Below, piece by piece: positions 1 to 12,056 of a DNA stretch of 64,000 bases (the stretch's first letter is position 1; each line of letters begins with the position of its first letter). The DNA lies in contig OZ231127.1 in NCBI GenBank assembly GCA_965153355.1, forward strand, positions 9,920,001 through 9,984,000. The letters run 5' to 3'. This DNA is from Flaccisagitta enflata. Lineage: Eukaryota; Chaetognatha; Sagittoidea; Aphragmophora. Position numbers and translations under genes: made by a program. The notes below the pieces were generated by a model, which saw only the letters and a program-made list of their open reading frames with translations, did not search any database and was not told where the DNA came from.

Positions 1-660
<660 letters not shown>

Positions 661-979
661 CACTTCCTTGCTCTTTTTTTTCTTTTTCTCCCGCTCCTTC
701 TTTCTTCTTCCTTTTTCTAGTCCAATCAAGGAGCTTTTCTACTTCCATTTCCATCCAAACTCCACCTTTAGAAACAATCACTTTCTTCAACCTTTTTAGC
801 CACAAATCACTTCTTCGTTGTTTCTCCACTCTTTTTGTTTCAATCAAGTGACTTTAAAGGGCGCTGCCACTAAGTCTCACTTTTTCACCCACATCACTCA
901 AACTGTCTCAACACATGTACATGCCGTATCATCCACATGTACTTGATGGGCGCTGCAACCATCAACAGAAAAATATTCA

Positions 980-1241
980 GGGCGTGTTTCTAGTGATGAC
1001 CAAAAATGCGTTTGTTCCCATTTAATGCGTTTTCAGCGTGAACACTTATTCATGAATTTCAACTGTCCTATGAGGGAGTGAGCGAAGTGAGTGAGCGAGC
1101 CCGTAATTGGAGCAAGGGAGCAAAACAAGCGTAGCAAATAGGAGCGCTGGAGAGTGAATGAGCGGTGCGAGCGAATGAACGTTGAGAGCGACTGAGTGGC
1201 CCATTAAAAACGCGATTGTCTTGACTAGAAACAGGCCCTTA
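980..1241 (+). mobile_element. Short inverted-repeat element with GAGC-rich core, copy 1
   Basis: About 262 bp, bounded on the left by GGGCGTGTTTCTAGT and on the right by ACTAGAAACAGGCCCTTA, an inverted pair. The interior holds a degenerate GAGC/GAGTGAGCGAAG oligomer tract. A second copy lies inverted at 1668-1938 and a third in the same orientation at 40688-40990, which shows it is a dispersed non-autonomous element. No coding capacity. Superfamily not assigned; target duplication unclear. Confidence 0.75.
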
Positions 1242-1465
1242 GTCACAGCTCCATTTCTTAGGTAGTCATCATCTCTGGACGAAGTTGAATAATTTTTCTT
1301 TTTTCAATGCAAAACAGCTCATGTTATTCAACATGATACCATCACCACATCATGGCTATGCCAGATCATACCACCAACTACCACTTTTCCTCCTGGATCT
1401 GCTCTTTTTCACGGTCTTTGCCATTTCAATCAGGCGCTCATTTTTTTTCACTCTCTCCTCTCGAG

Positions 1466-1566
<101 letters not shown>

Positions 1567-1667
1567 TCTTGCCGCTTTCTTCGCGACTTTTTTACTCTGA
1601 CAGGTTTTTTTGTCACTGAGTCTGTCTGTTTGTGTTGGACTCGTAAGTTTTCCAACCCGTCACTTTG

Positions 1668-1938
1668 GGGGCGTTTCTAGTCAAAGAGGAACGCGTTTTG
1701 AAAGGGCCACTCGGTCGCTCGCTACGTTCGTTCGCTCGCACCGCTCACTCCGCTCACTCGCTCCGCAGCGCTCCGCTTCGCTACGCTCGCTTCGCTCGCT
1801 CGCTCCGTTCACGGGCTCGCTCACTCACTTCGCTCACTCCCTCGTGGGACAGTTGAAAATCTTGAATATGTGTTCACGCTGTGATCGCGTTTCACGGGAA
1901 CAAACGCGTTTTTGGCGCTCACTAGAAACACGCCCTTT
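1668..1938 (-). mobile_element. Short inverted-repeat element with GAGC-rich core, copy 2
   Basis: Inverted copy of the element at 980-1241. Its right end read on the minus strand is AAAGGGCGTGTTTCTAGTGA, followed by an internal segment near CAGCGTGAACAC and CAACTGTCC that matches copy 1 base for base over much of the flank. The core is richer in GAGCGGAGCGAGCGA-type oligomers than copy 1. The open frame across it is low-complexity Arg/Ser/Ala and is not a gene. Confidence 0.75.
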
Positions 1939-2019
1939 GTCTATTGTCTTGCTAATCGTTGTCTCTATCTCTGTCTCTAGAGCATCCCACAAACCGCTAC
2001 CAGTTTCAACGATGATGAT

Positions 2020-2091
2020 CTTCGATGATGACTACGACGATGATGACTACGACGATGATGACAACGGCGATGACGATGACGATGACAACGG

Positions 2092-2149
<58 letters not shown>

Positions 2150-2160
2150 CATGATGATGT
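2020..2160. repeat. (GAYGAC)n trinucleotide/hexanucleotide array
   Basis: Runs of GATGAC and GACGAC for about 140 bp. It would read as poly-Asp on + and poly-His/Arg or poly-Val/Ile on -. This is a simple repeat, not a gene. Confidence 0.93.
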
Positions 2161-2224
2161 TGAGAACTTTCGCGCCCCAAAAAAGACTTCTAAAACGACA
2201 TTTTGATTGCGCTTTGGCTTCCGC

Positions 2225-2660
2225 ACTTCCGGCTTCCGGTTCCAACACCGCCTCCTCCTCCGCCTACCGCCTCTTTGGCCTCCACCGCCTCCACCACCTC
2301 CACCGCCTCCACCGGTTCCATCACCTCCACCGCCTCCATCACCTCCTTCACCTCCACTGCCTCCACCTTTTTAACCGCCTCTTTGGCCTCCACCACATCC
2401 ACCACCTCTACAGCCTCCAGCGCCTCCAAAACCTCCTCCGCACCCTACGCTTCTACCGCCTCCACCGCCACCACCACCACCACCTCCACCGCTTCCACCG
2501 CCTCCACCGCTCTCGACACCTCCACTGCCTCTACCGTATCCACCATTTCTACCACCTCCACAATTTCTACCGCTTCTACCACTCCAGCCTCCACCGCCTA
2601 CACCTCTTCCATCGACTCTCCCACTTCCGCTTCCGCTTCCGCTTCCATTTCTTTTCGTAA
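2225..2660. repeat. Degenerate CCTCCACCG-type array
   Basis: About 430 bp of imperfect TCCACC/CGCCTC units. All + strand frames stay open because the array has period 3, giving Ser/Thr/Ala-rich or His/Leu/Arg-rich translations. No start context, domain or splice support is visible, so I treat it as cryptic simplicity. A similar CTCATGCCGC-type array lies at 20755-21230. Confidence 0.8.
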
Positions 2661-3029
2661 CTCGGAGCAATCTTCCTCCCACTATTCTTTTTTTTTCAGC
2701 TTCATTCTTTTTTAGTTTTCTCTTTTTGATTTTGTTCTTCTTCTGCTTCCTTTTAAAATTCTATCCTTTCACTTTTTTATCTTTCCTTTTTTTCTCTTCC
2801 TTTTTTTCTCTATTTCTTCCATACTTTCTTTCGTTCTTTTTTTTTACAACTACATCTTTTACAACAATTCAATTCCATTCCTCAAGAGTAACACTGTCTA
2901 TTTTGGATGTCTCTGTCATGTTCTTCCTTATTTTTCCTTTCTCTTTTTTCACTCCCATTTTCTATCAGAAGTTTAATCAAAATCTGAGCTTCCACTTGGC
3001 TTGGATTGCTTCCCAAAACCGACATTCGT
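2661..3029. other. T-rich non-coding DNA
   Basis: Polypyrimidine-rich with long T runs; no gene or element end seen. Confidence 0.5.
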
Positions 3030-3480
3030 CTTCGGTGTCGAACCTCTTTCGTCAAAGCTCTTTAAGCCACGGTGTTGGTTTGTCTTTTGTCTTTGGTGTC
3101 TAATCTCTTTTGTCGCAGCTCTTTAAGCCACTTTGTTGGTAAGTCTTTTTTCTTCACTGTCAAACCTCTTTAGTTGCAGCTCTTTAAGCCACTGTGTTAG
3201 TTGGTCTTTCATCTTTAGTATCGAACCTGACTAGTCGCAATTATGCAGCTCTTTAAGTCAATGAGCTTGTTGGTCTTTTGTCTTCGGTGTCAAACCTATT
3301 TAGTCGCATTTACGCAGATTTTTGAGCCACTGTATTTTGGTTGCTCTTTCATCTAAGGTGTGGAGCCTCTTCAGTTGCTGTTATGCAACTCTATTTGAGC
3401 GTTGAATCTCTTTAGTCACAGTTATGCAACTCTGTAAGCCAATGTATGTTGGTTAGTCCTCTATCTTGGGTGAAAGCCTA
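3030..3480. repeat. Minisatellite of about 66-bp units
   Basis: Six to seven degenerate head-to-tail units. Each carries a GTCTTTGGTGTC-like block, then CAACCTCTTTAGTCGCAG, then CTCTTTAAGCCACTGT and a GTTGGT block. Later units gain an extra TTATGCA segment before CTCT. Divergence between units suggests an old array. Confidence 0.85.
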
Positions 3481-3621
3481 GTTGACAAGTGTTGCAAAGT
3501 ATTTATGATGTTCAGAGGTTAGCTCACTTCCTACTTGAACATCGAAGCTGATTAAATGATTTAAGATTTAGTGCGCTTAGCAGATTGTTCAACCTCAGAA
3601 AGACAGTCAACGTGTACACGC

Positions 3622-3829
<208 letters not shown>

Positions 3830-3917
3830 GCTCCCACGATTTTACCGCTTGCGCATCTTCCACCGTTTTCTGACTCAAATTAGAATTTGAGGCTTGAAAC
3901 GACGATCAGCGGGGGCG

Positions 3918-4100
3918 AGAGGAGAGAGAGAGAGAGAGAGAGAGAGACACACACACACACAAACACACAGACACACACACAGACACAGACACAGACAGAC
4001 AGAGACACAGACACAGACAGACAGACATAGAGACAGAGAGACAGAGAGACAGAGAGAAAGAGACAGACACACAAAGACACAGAGACACAAAGACACAGAA
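3918..4100. repeat. Compound (GA)n-(CA)n-(GACA)n microsatellite
   Basis: GA repeat, then CA repeat, then interleaved CACAGA, GACAGA and GAGACA units. The interleaving of CA and GA motifs suggests repeated slippage and point mutation. Confidence 0.93.
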
Positions 4101-4340
4101 AGGTACGAGAATCATTTGACCGATGCAAAGACCAATTTAAACAGGTAAATATAGAATGAAAAAAAAGGTGTTTGTTTCTGTCTTTGCTTGAGAGTATCTT
4201 AGACAGAATTTGATGATGTAAACATCAACTGATCAAGTAGCAAAAGGACAACTTAAGTCGTCAACTTGTTTTATAGATTGGTATTAAAGAGTTTATCCAT
4301 AAAAGAAGCGGTTTTTATGATGCACAAGAGAGGAAAAGGG

Positions 4341-4424
<84 letters not shown>
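4341..4424. repeat. (GA)n-(GACA)n microsatellite
   Basis: About 42 bp GA repeat followed by about 44 bp GACA repeat. Confidence 0.95.
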
Positions 4425-5087
4425 TAAAGTGAGATAAGGGATATATGTCGTATTCAGATAAAGAAAGAGGCAATGTAGTAGAGACAAAGACAGAAACTGT
4501 CAGACAGAGACCAACTGTCCGGCCGAGACAGAGATAGAAATCAAGAAAGTTTCATTGACAATGGGACATGTAAAAAAATAGACACCAAGCCTGTTTCTGT
4601 CTAAAGGCCAGGGAGACGGGGTAAGGGAGGAGTTTGGGGGTAAAGTCTTGTACGATCGAGTATGGCAGTGGTAAGCGGAGTCAAGAGAACAGATTCGTCC
4701 CTGGTAGTCAAGCTTGTTTTGAGAGAAACACACCAAATAACATTAGAAAAGACCGACGCTCATTCCCTCATTTCGTATACACAAGCGCACATGCAAGCAA
4801 GCAAGCAAACAAGTAAGCAAATAAAAGCAAACCCACGCTCAAGCTTACGAAGTAAAAGGCTCCCGCTTTTTCGTACCTTATCTGAATTTCAAAGTTACAA
4901 CCTTTTGGAGAAAAAGTCATCTAAAAAACAAAAGACTATGAATACTGAATTCTTTTATGGTTTTAATCAAGAAGAGTCAGATGGCGCGCGCGCGAGAGAG
5001 AAAGATCGCGATGCAGATCGTCCAAAGAGTTCCTTTTGTTTCACTGAGCACATAAAAAAGATGAGATACAAAACGGGGAAAGAGATC

Positions 5088-5118
<31 letters not shown>

Positions 5119-5177
5119 ATGTAAAAAGTCACCCATCCTGGCTCTTTCTAGCTTCATTTCTTTTTATCTAGCTGACT
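4425..5177. other. Non-coding DNA
   Basis: No gene supported. Contains an (AAGC)n-like short tract near 4793-4825, a CGCGCG run near 4985 and a short (GA)n tract at 5091-5115. Open frames here match nothing recognisable. Confidence 0.5.
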
Positions 5178-5418
<241 letters not shown>

Positions 5419-5424
5419 ATTCAC

Positions 5425-5434
5425 NNNNNNNNNN
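5425..5434. other. Assembly gap (10 N)
   Basis: Ten N bases. Sequence left of it is microsatellite and right of it is retrotransposon gag, so the 5' LTR and gag start of the element may be missing here. The true gap length is unknown. Confidence 0.99.
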
Positions 5435-7652
5435 AGCGAGATGAAGATAGAAGAGGCAGGAATATTCAGCTGTCTGCAGCAGAGATGCTGCTTGAAAGCA
5501 CTGGAATAGCCTGAGCAGCGGCGGCATTGGTGGAGCTTTAGAGCAACGAGATGTGAAGCTTAGACAACTGTCTGAGCTGGACAAGCAGCAGCCGCAGCAT
5601 CCGTCAAAAGACCGTCGATCTATCTTCAGGTCGAACTTGCAGCAACGTCATGCGCAGCCAGTGGAAGCGTCCGTCAAACAGCCGATGCAGCAGCAGCAAC
5701 GATTGGAGCAGCAGCAGCAGCAAGGACAGAGCCAGCATCAACTGCAGCAGCAGAATGGACAACAACAGCATCCTGACCAGCAGCAGCAGCTTCAGCATCA
5801 ACAGTGGCAGCAGCAACGGTTTCAACAACAGCAACAGCATCATTATCGGCATCATCAGAAAGCCCCAGCGCTTCAGCGATTCTCCCTACCGCACCGGAAG
5901 TGATCTTCGAGAAGCAGATTGGTTCTGCTAGAAGGAAGACTGGTCTTCCCCGTCAAGAGGAAAAAGGTCTTGCTGCTTGCAGCGGAAGCGGAGTGATGCA
6001 GCGGAGCGATGCGCAGGAAGGCAGAGGCAGGAGGCGCTGACGCGAAGTTAGCCTGGCAGCTGCAAGATGGAGGAAAGAGAAGAAAAGTAAACTCCCCCAA
6101 GAAGACAATGAGTGGATTGCAGCCGAAGGCGCCAAAGTGCCATAGCGCCTCTAGCAACGCCTCAGCGAAATCAGTCATCCAGCAGAATCAACGTTTGCTT
6201 CAAGAAGTGGATAGTTTGAGGATGCAGATTCAGAGAGACTTTGACCTTGCCGCAGCGAGAGGAGAAGAGAAACAACGCAAAGAAGAACAACAAAGTGCGT
6301 CCGCCAAGATTTTAGTGCTCCCCGATTCCCATCAAGATGATCGTCAACAACAAATGAATCAGCAGGAAGAAGTTGGGTGGAGTGTGAAAACTACCAAAAA
6401 GAGATCTCGGTCAAGGTCGGGGGTCAACACGCGTTCACCCAACAAGCCCCAGCGTATCATCAAGTGGAGCATCATCAAGTAGCCTAATCAACCGGAAGTT
6501 CATGTACAGATGCCCAGCAATCCGGCTCTGGACATGTTCTTGGAGAGGGCGACGTGCAACGATCTCATGCGAGCAAGGGAGGTCGGCCTCAAAGCGTTGG
6601 AGAGAGCAAGACCTGAGAAGCCTCTGCAGGGGCTTTCATCCACCGATTTCATGATGTGGAAGAGGAAGTTCAAAGATGCTGAAAAGCATGAAGGCTTAAT
6701 ATGGAAATGGACATTTATTGGAATTGCCTAAGTGGTTTGCTGGTCCGGCAAAGGAGATCATCGAAACTGCGACGATTGGTGCAACTGAGGCGACAGCAAG
6801 AGAAGAGATTGACGACGCCCAGCCACCGCCCAAAATGGACGTCGTCTTCATGGCAAGGCGCTGCAGCGTGCCGGCGCTGTTCCACGCAGTCGTCGCGGAG
6901 GCGAAGATCCAGTCGGCCGACCATGCAAAGGCATTTTCAATTTGTCTGCAAGAAAGGTTGCAAAAGGCAAAGAAGATTGCGAAGACCTGTGGAGAAGTGC
7001 AGCAATGCTATCGTGACGAGTTGCTGCAAGAAATCCTCAACAAGAGGGTTCCTCATCTTGCAGATAAATTTTGGGAAAAGCAACATGAAGCAGCCCAAAA
7101 GGACAATCATTTTCATTCGACAACTTGGTCAACATGATTGAAACATGGGCGGTGATTCAGCGCAACAAAGGTGCAAGCTGCAAAACAGCATCAGTGGCAG
7201 CAGTTGTAACGACAGAGAAAAGAGGCGCCATCATCATATGAGGATGCTTTGACCAATGGCAAGCAAAAGGTGCAGTCGACGGACCGCTGCAACGTCTGCA
7301 GTGGAATGCATCAAACAGAAGAGTGTCATCAGTTGTTAGAGTTGGAAGTGGGCGCGAGAGTTCAGAAGATCATGTCTGTCGTCTCTGCTTCCACTGCCTG
7401 CGCCAGGACACAACGCCAAAGGATGCGAACAGACCAACTTGCCAGATCTGCAAGAAGCGGCACACAACGATTCTCCACGGGCGCACCTACAAGAAAGAAG
7501 AAAAGGAAGAGAAGAAAGGAGAGAATAAGCAGGGAAATAAAGTACCGCTGGCTCCCTTCAACAAGTCAGAAGATGCGGCTGCAGTGCACCAACAGCTCCG
7601 TCGACGGCGAGGCAGCCCCTACGGAAGTGATCTCTTGAACGTCACGGCATGA
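5435..7652 (+). pseudogene. gag: BEL/Pao retrotransposon gag, frameshifted remnant
   Basis: This lies directly upstream of an intact pol and carries gag features spread over several frames. A Gln-rich region (5553-5903, repeated CAG/CAA codons) comes first, then a basic, coiled-coil-like segment (6009-6482, frame 3), and a segment with FMMWKRKF (6510-6731, frame 3). A shift to frame 1 follows (about 6718-7137). The zinc-binding part is also split: CNVCSGMHQTEEC (about 7291-7330) is in frame 1, whereas CFHCLRQ and CQICKKRHTTILH are in frame 3 (about 7378-7470). In BEL/Pao elements these two blocks normally sit in one frame. In-frame stops occur near 5901 and 6480. So gag cannot be translated as one protein from this copy. 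Errors in the assembly could cause some breaks. The 5' end is lost at the N gap. Nucleocapsid assignment is firm; N-terminal parts are inferred from position. Confidence 0.8.
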
Positions 7653-10600
7653 CTGGCGGCGGCGGCAGCGTCGCGGTCCGTCTCTTGGTCCGGCGACGTT
7701 GTCCGTCCGATTGTTCCAGTGACTATCATAAACAATTCTTCGGGTCTGCGCAGAGGACGATATACGCTATGATCGACTCAGGTGCTGATCGCGACGTGAT
7801 CAGTACCAATGTCATTCGCAGTCTTCTGATTCCAACAAAAACAGTGCAAATGACGGTGATTACTGTGGGAAATCATGTTGTTGAGGATCGTTTCATCGCA
7901 TCATTCACCATGCAATCGGTCGACGAGGAATATGTCGTCGACGTCAACGACGCATTGGTGGGTGATTTGTTAACGAGTGAACGCGACATTCCTCCTTTTC
8001 TCCGCGACCTATCCGACCAACCTCACATCGGAGACATAAAATTTCCAGAAGCAGAAGGCGGTGTGATGATGATCATCGGAGCGGCGCATGCGGATGCCGC
8101 CGTCGCTCAGGAAATCCGCCGAGGGCCTTCAGGATCTTTGACTTGCTTCAGATGTTTATTCGGTTGGACTGTATGTGGAAAAACGGGGAAGAGGGGGCGA
8201 GATTTTGCATCAATCAACGCTATCGCAACGGATGATCGCGTCCTCAACGACAGCATCGATCGCATCCTCGATAATCGCGTCCTCAACAGCAACATTGACC
8301 GCATTTTCTACCATGACTTTGCATCATCAATCGTCTCGCAAGAGGAGATGGGCGATTCCCTAGAGAATATCAGAGCGTGCAAAACGTTAGAGGAAAAGAT
8401 ATATTTTTGCCCAATTGTGAAAAAATATTTTGCTCCCGTCACATGGAAATTTCATCGCGAAAAAATCATGGAAATTCTGAGAAGAGTGAAGTCACGACCT
8501 GCGATGAAGCGGCTCGGCAACCAACGTTTCCGCTTCAAGCGTGATCCAGCCTTCAAAGAAAGAGTCTTCCGTGAGATCGAGAAATTTTATGAGACGGGAG
8601 TGGCGATTGAGATTGACAGCGTCGACGACGACGACAGCATTGAGAAGCCGCGCTGGTACTTACCACTTCATATTGTAGAGTTGCGCGGCAAAACGCGCGT
8701 ATGCCACGATGCGCGTGCGGCGACCGACGGGATCTCACTCAATGATTTGCTCGTCGGAGGCCCAAACTTGATGAATAGCTTGATGGACATCCTCATGCGT
8801 TTTCGTCAGTGGAAAATCGCCTTTATGTGTGATATAAAGGCGTTTTTCCACCAAATCCGCGTCCATCCCGACGACGCTGATTTGTTCAGATTCTTTTGGT
8901 TCAAAGACCGTACTCTACGAGAAGCAATTTTGAATCTGTTTTTATCACACGTCTTCGGCAGCCAATCCAGCTCATTCGTCACATCTTTCACCGTCAGGAA
9001 GCATGCTGAAGTAATCCGGCCCAAGTATCCCTACAACGTCTACGACCTTATTCGCTTCGGCTTCTACGTCGACGACGGAAGTGGGGGTGGGGATTCGGTC
9101 GACGAAGCACTGCAGTTGAAGGTGGATGCAGTGGCGGCGATGGCTGAAGGCGGGATGGATCTTGTGAAATGGAAAAGTAATGCGCGGCAATTGATGGATG
9201 GAGATCCGAACGTGCCAATTCCCATCTCAGATAAGCAAGATGATGCTCCGACGAAGGTGTTGGGCGTCTCATGGCTTCCGGCGGAAGACGTCTTCATCTT
9301 CATCTGCGACGAGGAATTCAAAACTCTTAGAGCAAAAACACCTCGTCAATTGGTCTCCATGCAAGCCAAACTTTATGATCCATTGGGATTTTGGAGTCCA
9401 AGTGCATACATCGGCAGACGACATCTTCAACTCTGTCGTCCACAGGAAGTGGGATGGGATTCGCCCTTGGAAGAGAGCGTCGAGGAATCCTTCTTCCGCT
9501 ACACTTCATCTTGGCCTCTTCTACAACAATACCGAATTGAACGCTGGTGGAATGGCGGCGTCGACAACAGCGACATTGCAGAAGTCACAATTGAGTTCTT
9601 TTGCGATGCGGCTCCAAAAGGCGGATATGGAGCAGTTGCATATCGACGCCAAGTCAATCGAGATGGAGATGTTCACATTTCATTCCTTGCCTCCAAATCT
9701 CACGTCATCCCACTCAATCCAAAACGTGCTTCTCATCATAACAGCGTTCCACGAGTCGAGATTGTATCCGCAGAAAAGGCAGTGCAGCTCAAACGCTTCG
9801 TCGGAAGGACCATCGACTTGGACAATCTTGTCGTCAGATTTTGGTCTGATTCTGAATCCGCACTGAAGATGATTTACAATCCGGCAAAACCGAGGCCTGT
9901 ATTCTTCGCCAATCGTCTCTCCAAGATCCATAGTGGGTCTGATCCACAGCAATGGCGCTGGGTTGACTCGTCAAACAACCCAGCCGACCACTGCAGCCGT
10001 GGCATCCAGGCCCATGAAGCCGAAAAATGGCGTCAATTCCATCACGGTCCTGCATTTTTGCGTCTCCCTGAAGATCAATGGCCAAAGACGAACATCGCGA
10101 CGTGCCCTATTTCTGCACAGGTCGCCGCTCTGTATGCGGTTGAGAGTGAAAAGAAACAAGTGGCTGACGCGATACTTCTTGCAGCAGCTTCTCGGGGAAA
10201 ATGGATGCATAAATTGCGGATCATCGGTATGGTTCTCATCGCAGTTAAAAGGTGGAGAGCGTATCCAAGGGCGAAGACACGAGCAGCAAAGGATCTTCTT
10301 CCTAAACCGGAAGTGACGCAAGACGTCTTGGAGGATGCGCGCAAACAGCTCGTCAAGTCAATGCAGCGGCAACATTATTCCGACGTTTTCGAACAATTGG
10401 AGTTGGGAAAAGTCTTTAAGCCAGAAAGCCGTCGTGACTTTATCATCAAAAATAAGGAGATGCGAAAGTTGAACCCTTTCGTCGATGACGACGGCATCCT
10501 TCGCGTCGGCAGCCGATTGGAGAATGCCGACATCGCATATGACGCTAAATTTCCCTTCATCCTTCCGCCAAAAGACGAGAATGTGAAATCATTAATTCGC

Positions 10601-11704
10601 CATTATCATCATAATGATTTTCACGCGGGTGCAAAGCATACATTGTGCCAATTACGCCAATTTGTGTGGATTACAAAAGGTCTTCAGGCTGTCAAGAGCG
10701 TCGTCAACACGTGCTTCAGATGCCAGAAGAACTTTAAAAAGAACGCGAATCAGCGAATGGCCAATCTTCCATCAAATCGCGTCAATCCTGCACCTGTTTT
10801 TGCAGAGACTGGATTGGACGTCATGGGGCATTTCCTCGTCAAAATGAACGGGCGTGCTGATCACAAGGTGTGGATCGCAGTGTTCACCTGTTTCGTGTCA
10901 CGCGCCGTCCATGTGGAGTTGCTCTTCAACATGTCAGCCGATGCGATGGTAAATGCAATCATCCGCTTTGCAGCAAGGCGCCCAGGAATCCGCCGGTTCA
11001 CTTCAGACTGTGGAACGAATCTAGTTGGCGCCAACAATATCCTCAAGAAGGAAATGGAAGCTTGGAACCGCTCGGCAACTCCCGAATTGCAGCGGCGCGG
11101 CCTTCGGTGGGATTTCATCACGCCGAGAACACCTCATTATGGTGGGGTGTGGGAGAGAATCGTTGGTCTCTTCAAGCGCCATCTTGCTTCCATCTCTACT
11201 GGCGCCATCCTCCACGTCAACGCCTTCAACACTGCTGTCGTCGAAGTTGAAGGAATTCTCAATCGCCGTCCTCTGACAGCGCTCAGCGATGATCCAAATG
11301 ACTCTGAGGCCCTCACACCGAATCACATCCTTAATCCATCAACATCCGGTCACGCTCCTTTGGATCTGGTGCAACAAGGCGTCAACTCTGACGCCGACTC
11401 CGCGAAGATTCAATGGAGGCGTGCGCAATCGCGTGTGGATGCGTTTTGGAAATCGTGGAGGGTCGAATATTTGTCGCTTCTTCACGCGCGGAGCAAATGG
11501 TCGAGATCCGAGAGAGACTTTGCGGTCGATGACATGGTCATCGTCATGGACGAAACGCTGCCTCGTCACAATTGGAGTTTAGGACGCGTCATGGGTGTCG
11601 AAGGATCATCAGCTCATGTCCGGAGGGCTCATGTTCGACGCCAAGATGGAAAGATCGTGACGAAAGACCGCACAAAGCTTGTGCGGCTGGAATTGGACTC
11701 ATAA
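7649..11704 (+). CDS. pol: BEL/Pao retrotransposon Pol polyprotein (protease-RT-RNase H-integrase)
   Basis: An uninterrupted 1351-codon frame. Order: aspartic protease with DSGA at residues 43-46 and the RRGPSG/FGWTV region typical of the BEL peptidase; reverse transcriptase with CDIKAFFHQI (about 390) and the YVDD catalytic box (about 473); RNase H with FFCDAAPKGGYGA (about 648) and WSDSESALKMI (about 730); integrase with an H-H-CFRCQK zinc-binding domain (about 985-1027), catalytic Asp in GLDVMGHF and TSDCGTN (about 1119) and Glu in GGVWERIVG (about 1166); C-terminal DUF5641-like domain (about 1260-1350). The Asp-Glu spacing of nearly 50 residues is long, as usual in BEL/Pao. The ATG overlaps the stop of the frame-3 gag segment as ATGA. 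Its length fits a full Pol. It would act on the element's own RNA to make and integrate cDNA. No 5' LTR is visible, and gag is broken, so the copy is probably not autonomous. Confidence 0.96.
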   Translation: MTGGGGSVAVRLLVRRRCPSDCSSDYHKQFFGSAQRTIYAMIDSGADRDVISTNVIRSLLIPTKTVQMTVITVGNHVVEDRFIASFTMQSVDEEYVVDVNDALVGDLLTSERDIPPFLRDLSDQPHIGDIKFPEAEGGVMMIIGAAHADAAVAQEIRRGPSGSLTCFRCLFGWTVCGKTGKRGRDFASINAIATDDRVLNDSIDRILDNRVLNSNIDRIFYHDFASSIVSQEEMGDSLENIRACKTLEEKIYFCPIVKKYFAPVTWKFHREKIMEILRRVKSRPAMKRLGNQRFRFKRDPAFKERVFREIEKFYETGVAIEIDSVDDDDSIEKPRWYLPLHIVELRGKTRVCHDARAATDGISLNDLLVGGPNLMNSLMDILMRFRQWKIAFMCDIKAFFHQIRVHPDDADLFRFFWFKDRTLREAILNLFLSHVFGSQSSSFVTSFTVRKHAEVIRPKYPYNVYDLIRFGFYVDDGSGGGDSVDEALQLKVDAVAAMAEGGMDLVKWKSNARQLMDGDPNVPIPISDKQDDAPTKVLGVSWLPAEDVFIFICDEEFKTLRAKTPRQLVSMQAKLYDPLGFWSPSAYIGRRHLQLCRPQEVGWDSPLEESVEESFFRYTSSWPLLQQYRIERWWNGGVDNSDIAEVTIEFFCDAAPKGGYGAVAYRRQVNRDGDVHISFLASKSHVIPLNPKRASHHNSVPRVEIVSAEKAVQLKRFVGRTIDLDNLVVRFWSDSESALKMIYNPAKPRPVFFANRLSKIHSGSDPQQWRWVDSSNNPADHCSRGIQAHEAEKWRQFHHGPAFLRLPEDQWPKTNIATCPISAQVAALYAVESEKKQVADAILLAAASRGKWMHKLRIIGMVLIAVKRWRAYPRAKTRAAKDLLPKPEVTQDVLEDARKQLVKSMQRQHYSDVFEQLELGKVFKPESRRDFIIKNKEMRKLNPFVDDDGILRVGSRLENADIAYDAKFPFILPPKDENVKSLIRHYHHNDFHAGAKHTLCQLRQFVWITKGLQAVKSVVNTCFRCQKNFKKNANQRMANLPSNRVNPAPVFAETGLDVMGHFLVKMNGRADHKVWIAVFTCFVSRAVHVELLFNMSADAMVNAIIRFAARRPGIRRFTSDCGTNLVGANNILKKEMEAWNRSATPELQRRGLRWDFITPRTPHYGGVWERIVGLFKRHLASISTGAILHVNAFNTAVVEVEGILNRRPLTALSDDPNDSEALTPNHILNPSTSGHAPLDLVQQGVNSDADSAKIQWRRAQSRVDAFWKSWRVEYLSLLHARSKWSRSERDFAVDDMVIVMDETLPRHNWSLGRVMGVEGSSAHVRRAHVRRQDGKIVTKDRTKLVRLELDS

Positions 11705-12056
11705 AAAACGCTAAGTTTTGAGAGAGAGAGAAAAAGGCGCATGGGCCTGTCCATTAGTAACTATAGATATGAGTGATTGAAACTCTGACTTGTTATATTT
11801 ACAAAGAGTTGTTATTATTCATATTTGGTTCTGATTATCCATGCTTTCATCTTTCCTCTTGTCAATTATGTTGTCCATTTCCACTTACACATTAAAAACA
11901 CTGATTCATTCGCTCTGTCTATATGTACATATTATTGTGCCAAAATCCGTTCTTACCATTATCAGTTCTCGATTACGAACATTTCAAAGCTTCCGCTGAC
12001 GACGTCATTCCATCTACGAAGTCAGTTACATCTTGAAGTCGCTCGTCGGAGTCAAG
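11705..12056. other. Spacer between pol and the next ORF; possible 3' LTR region
   Basis: A purine run (GAGAGAGAGAGAAAAAGG, about 11720-11738) follows the pol stop and could be a polypurine tract. A TGTCC at about 11748 could begin an LTR and TTACA at about 12026-12030 could end it. No second copy exists upstream because of the N gap, so this stays a guess. The stretch is AT-rich, unlike the GC-richer coding DNA on both sides. Confidence 0.35.

Noticed and set aside
2203-2715. Ser/Thr/Ala-rich mucin-like frame
   Set aside because: Period-3 cryptic repeat; alternative frames across it are also open, and no signal peptide or Cys domain is visible.
11705-12056. Defined 3' LTR for the BEL element
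   Set aside because: A purine tract and TG...CA-like limits exist, but there is no second LTR to compare, so borders cannot be supported.
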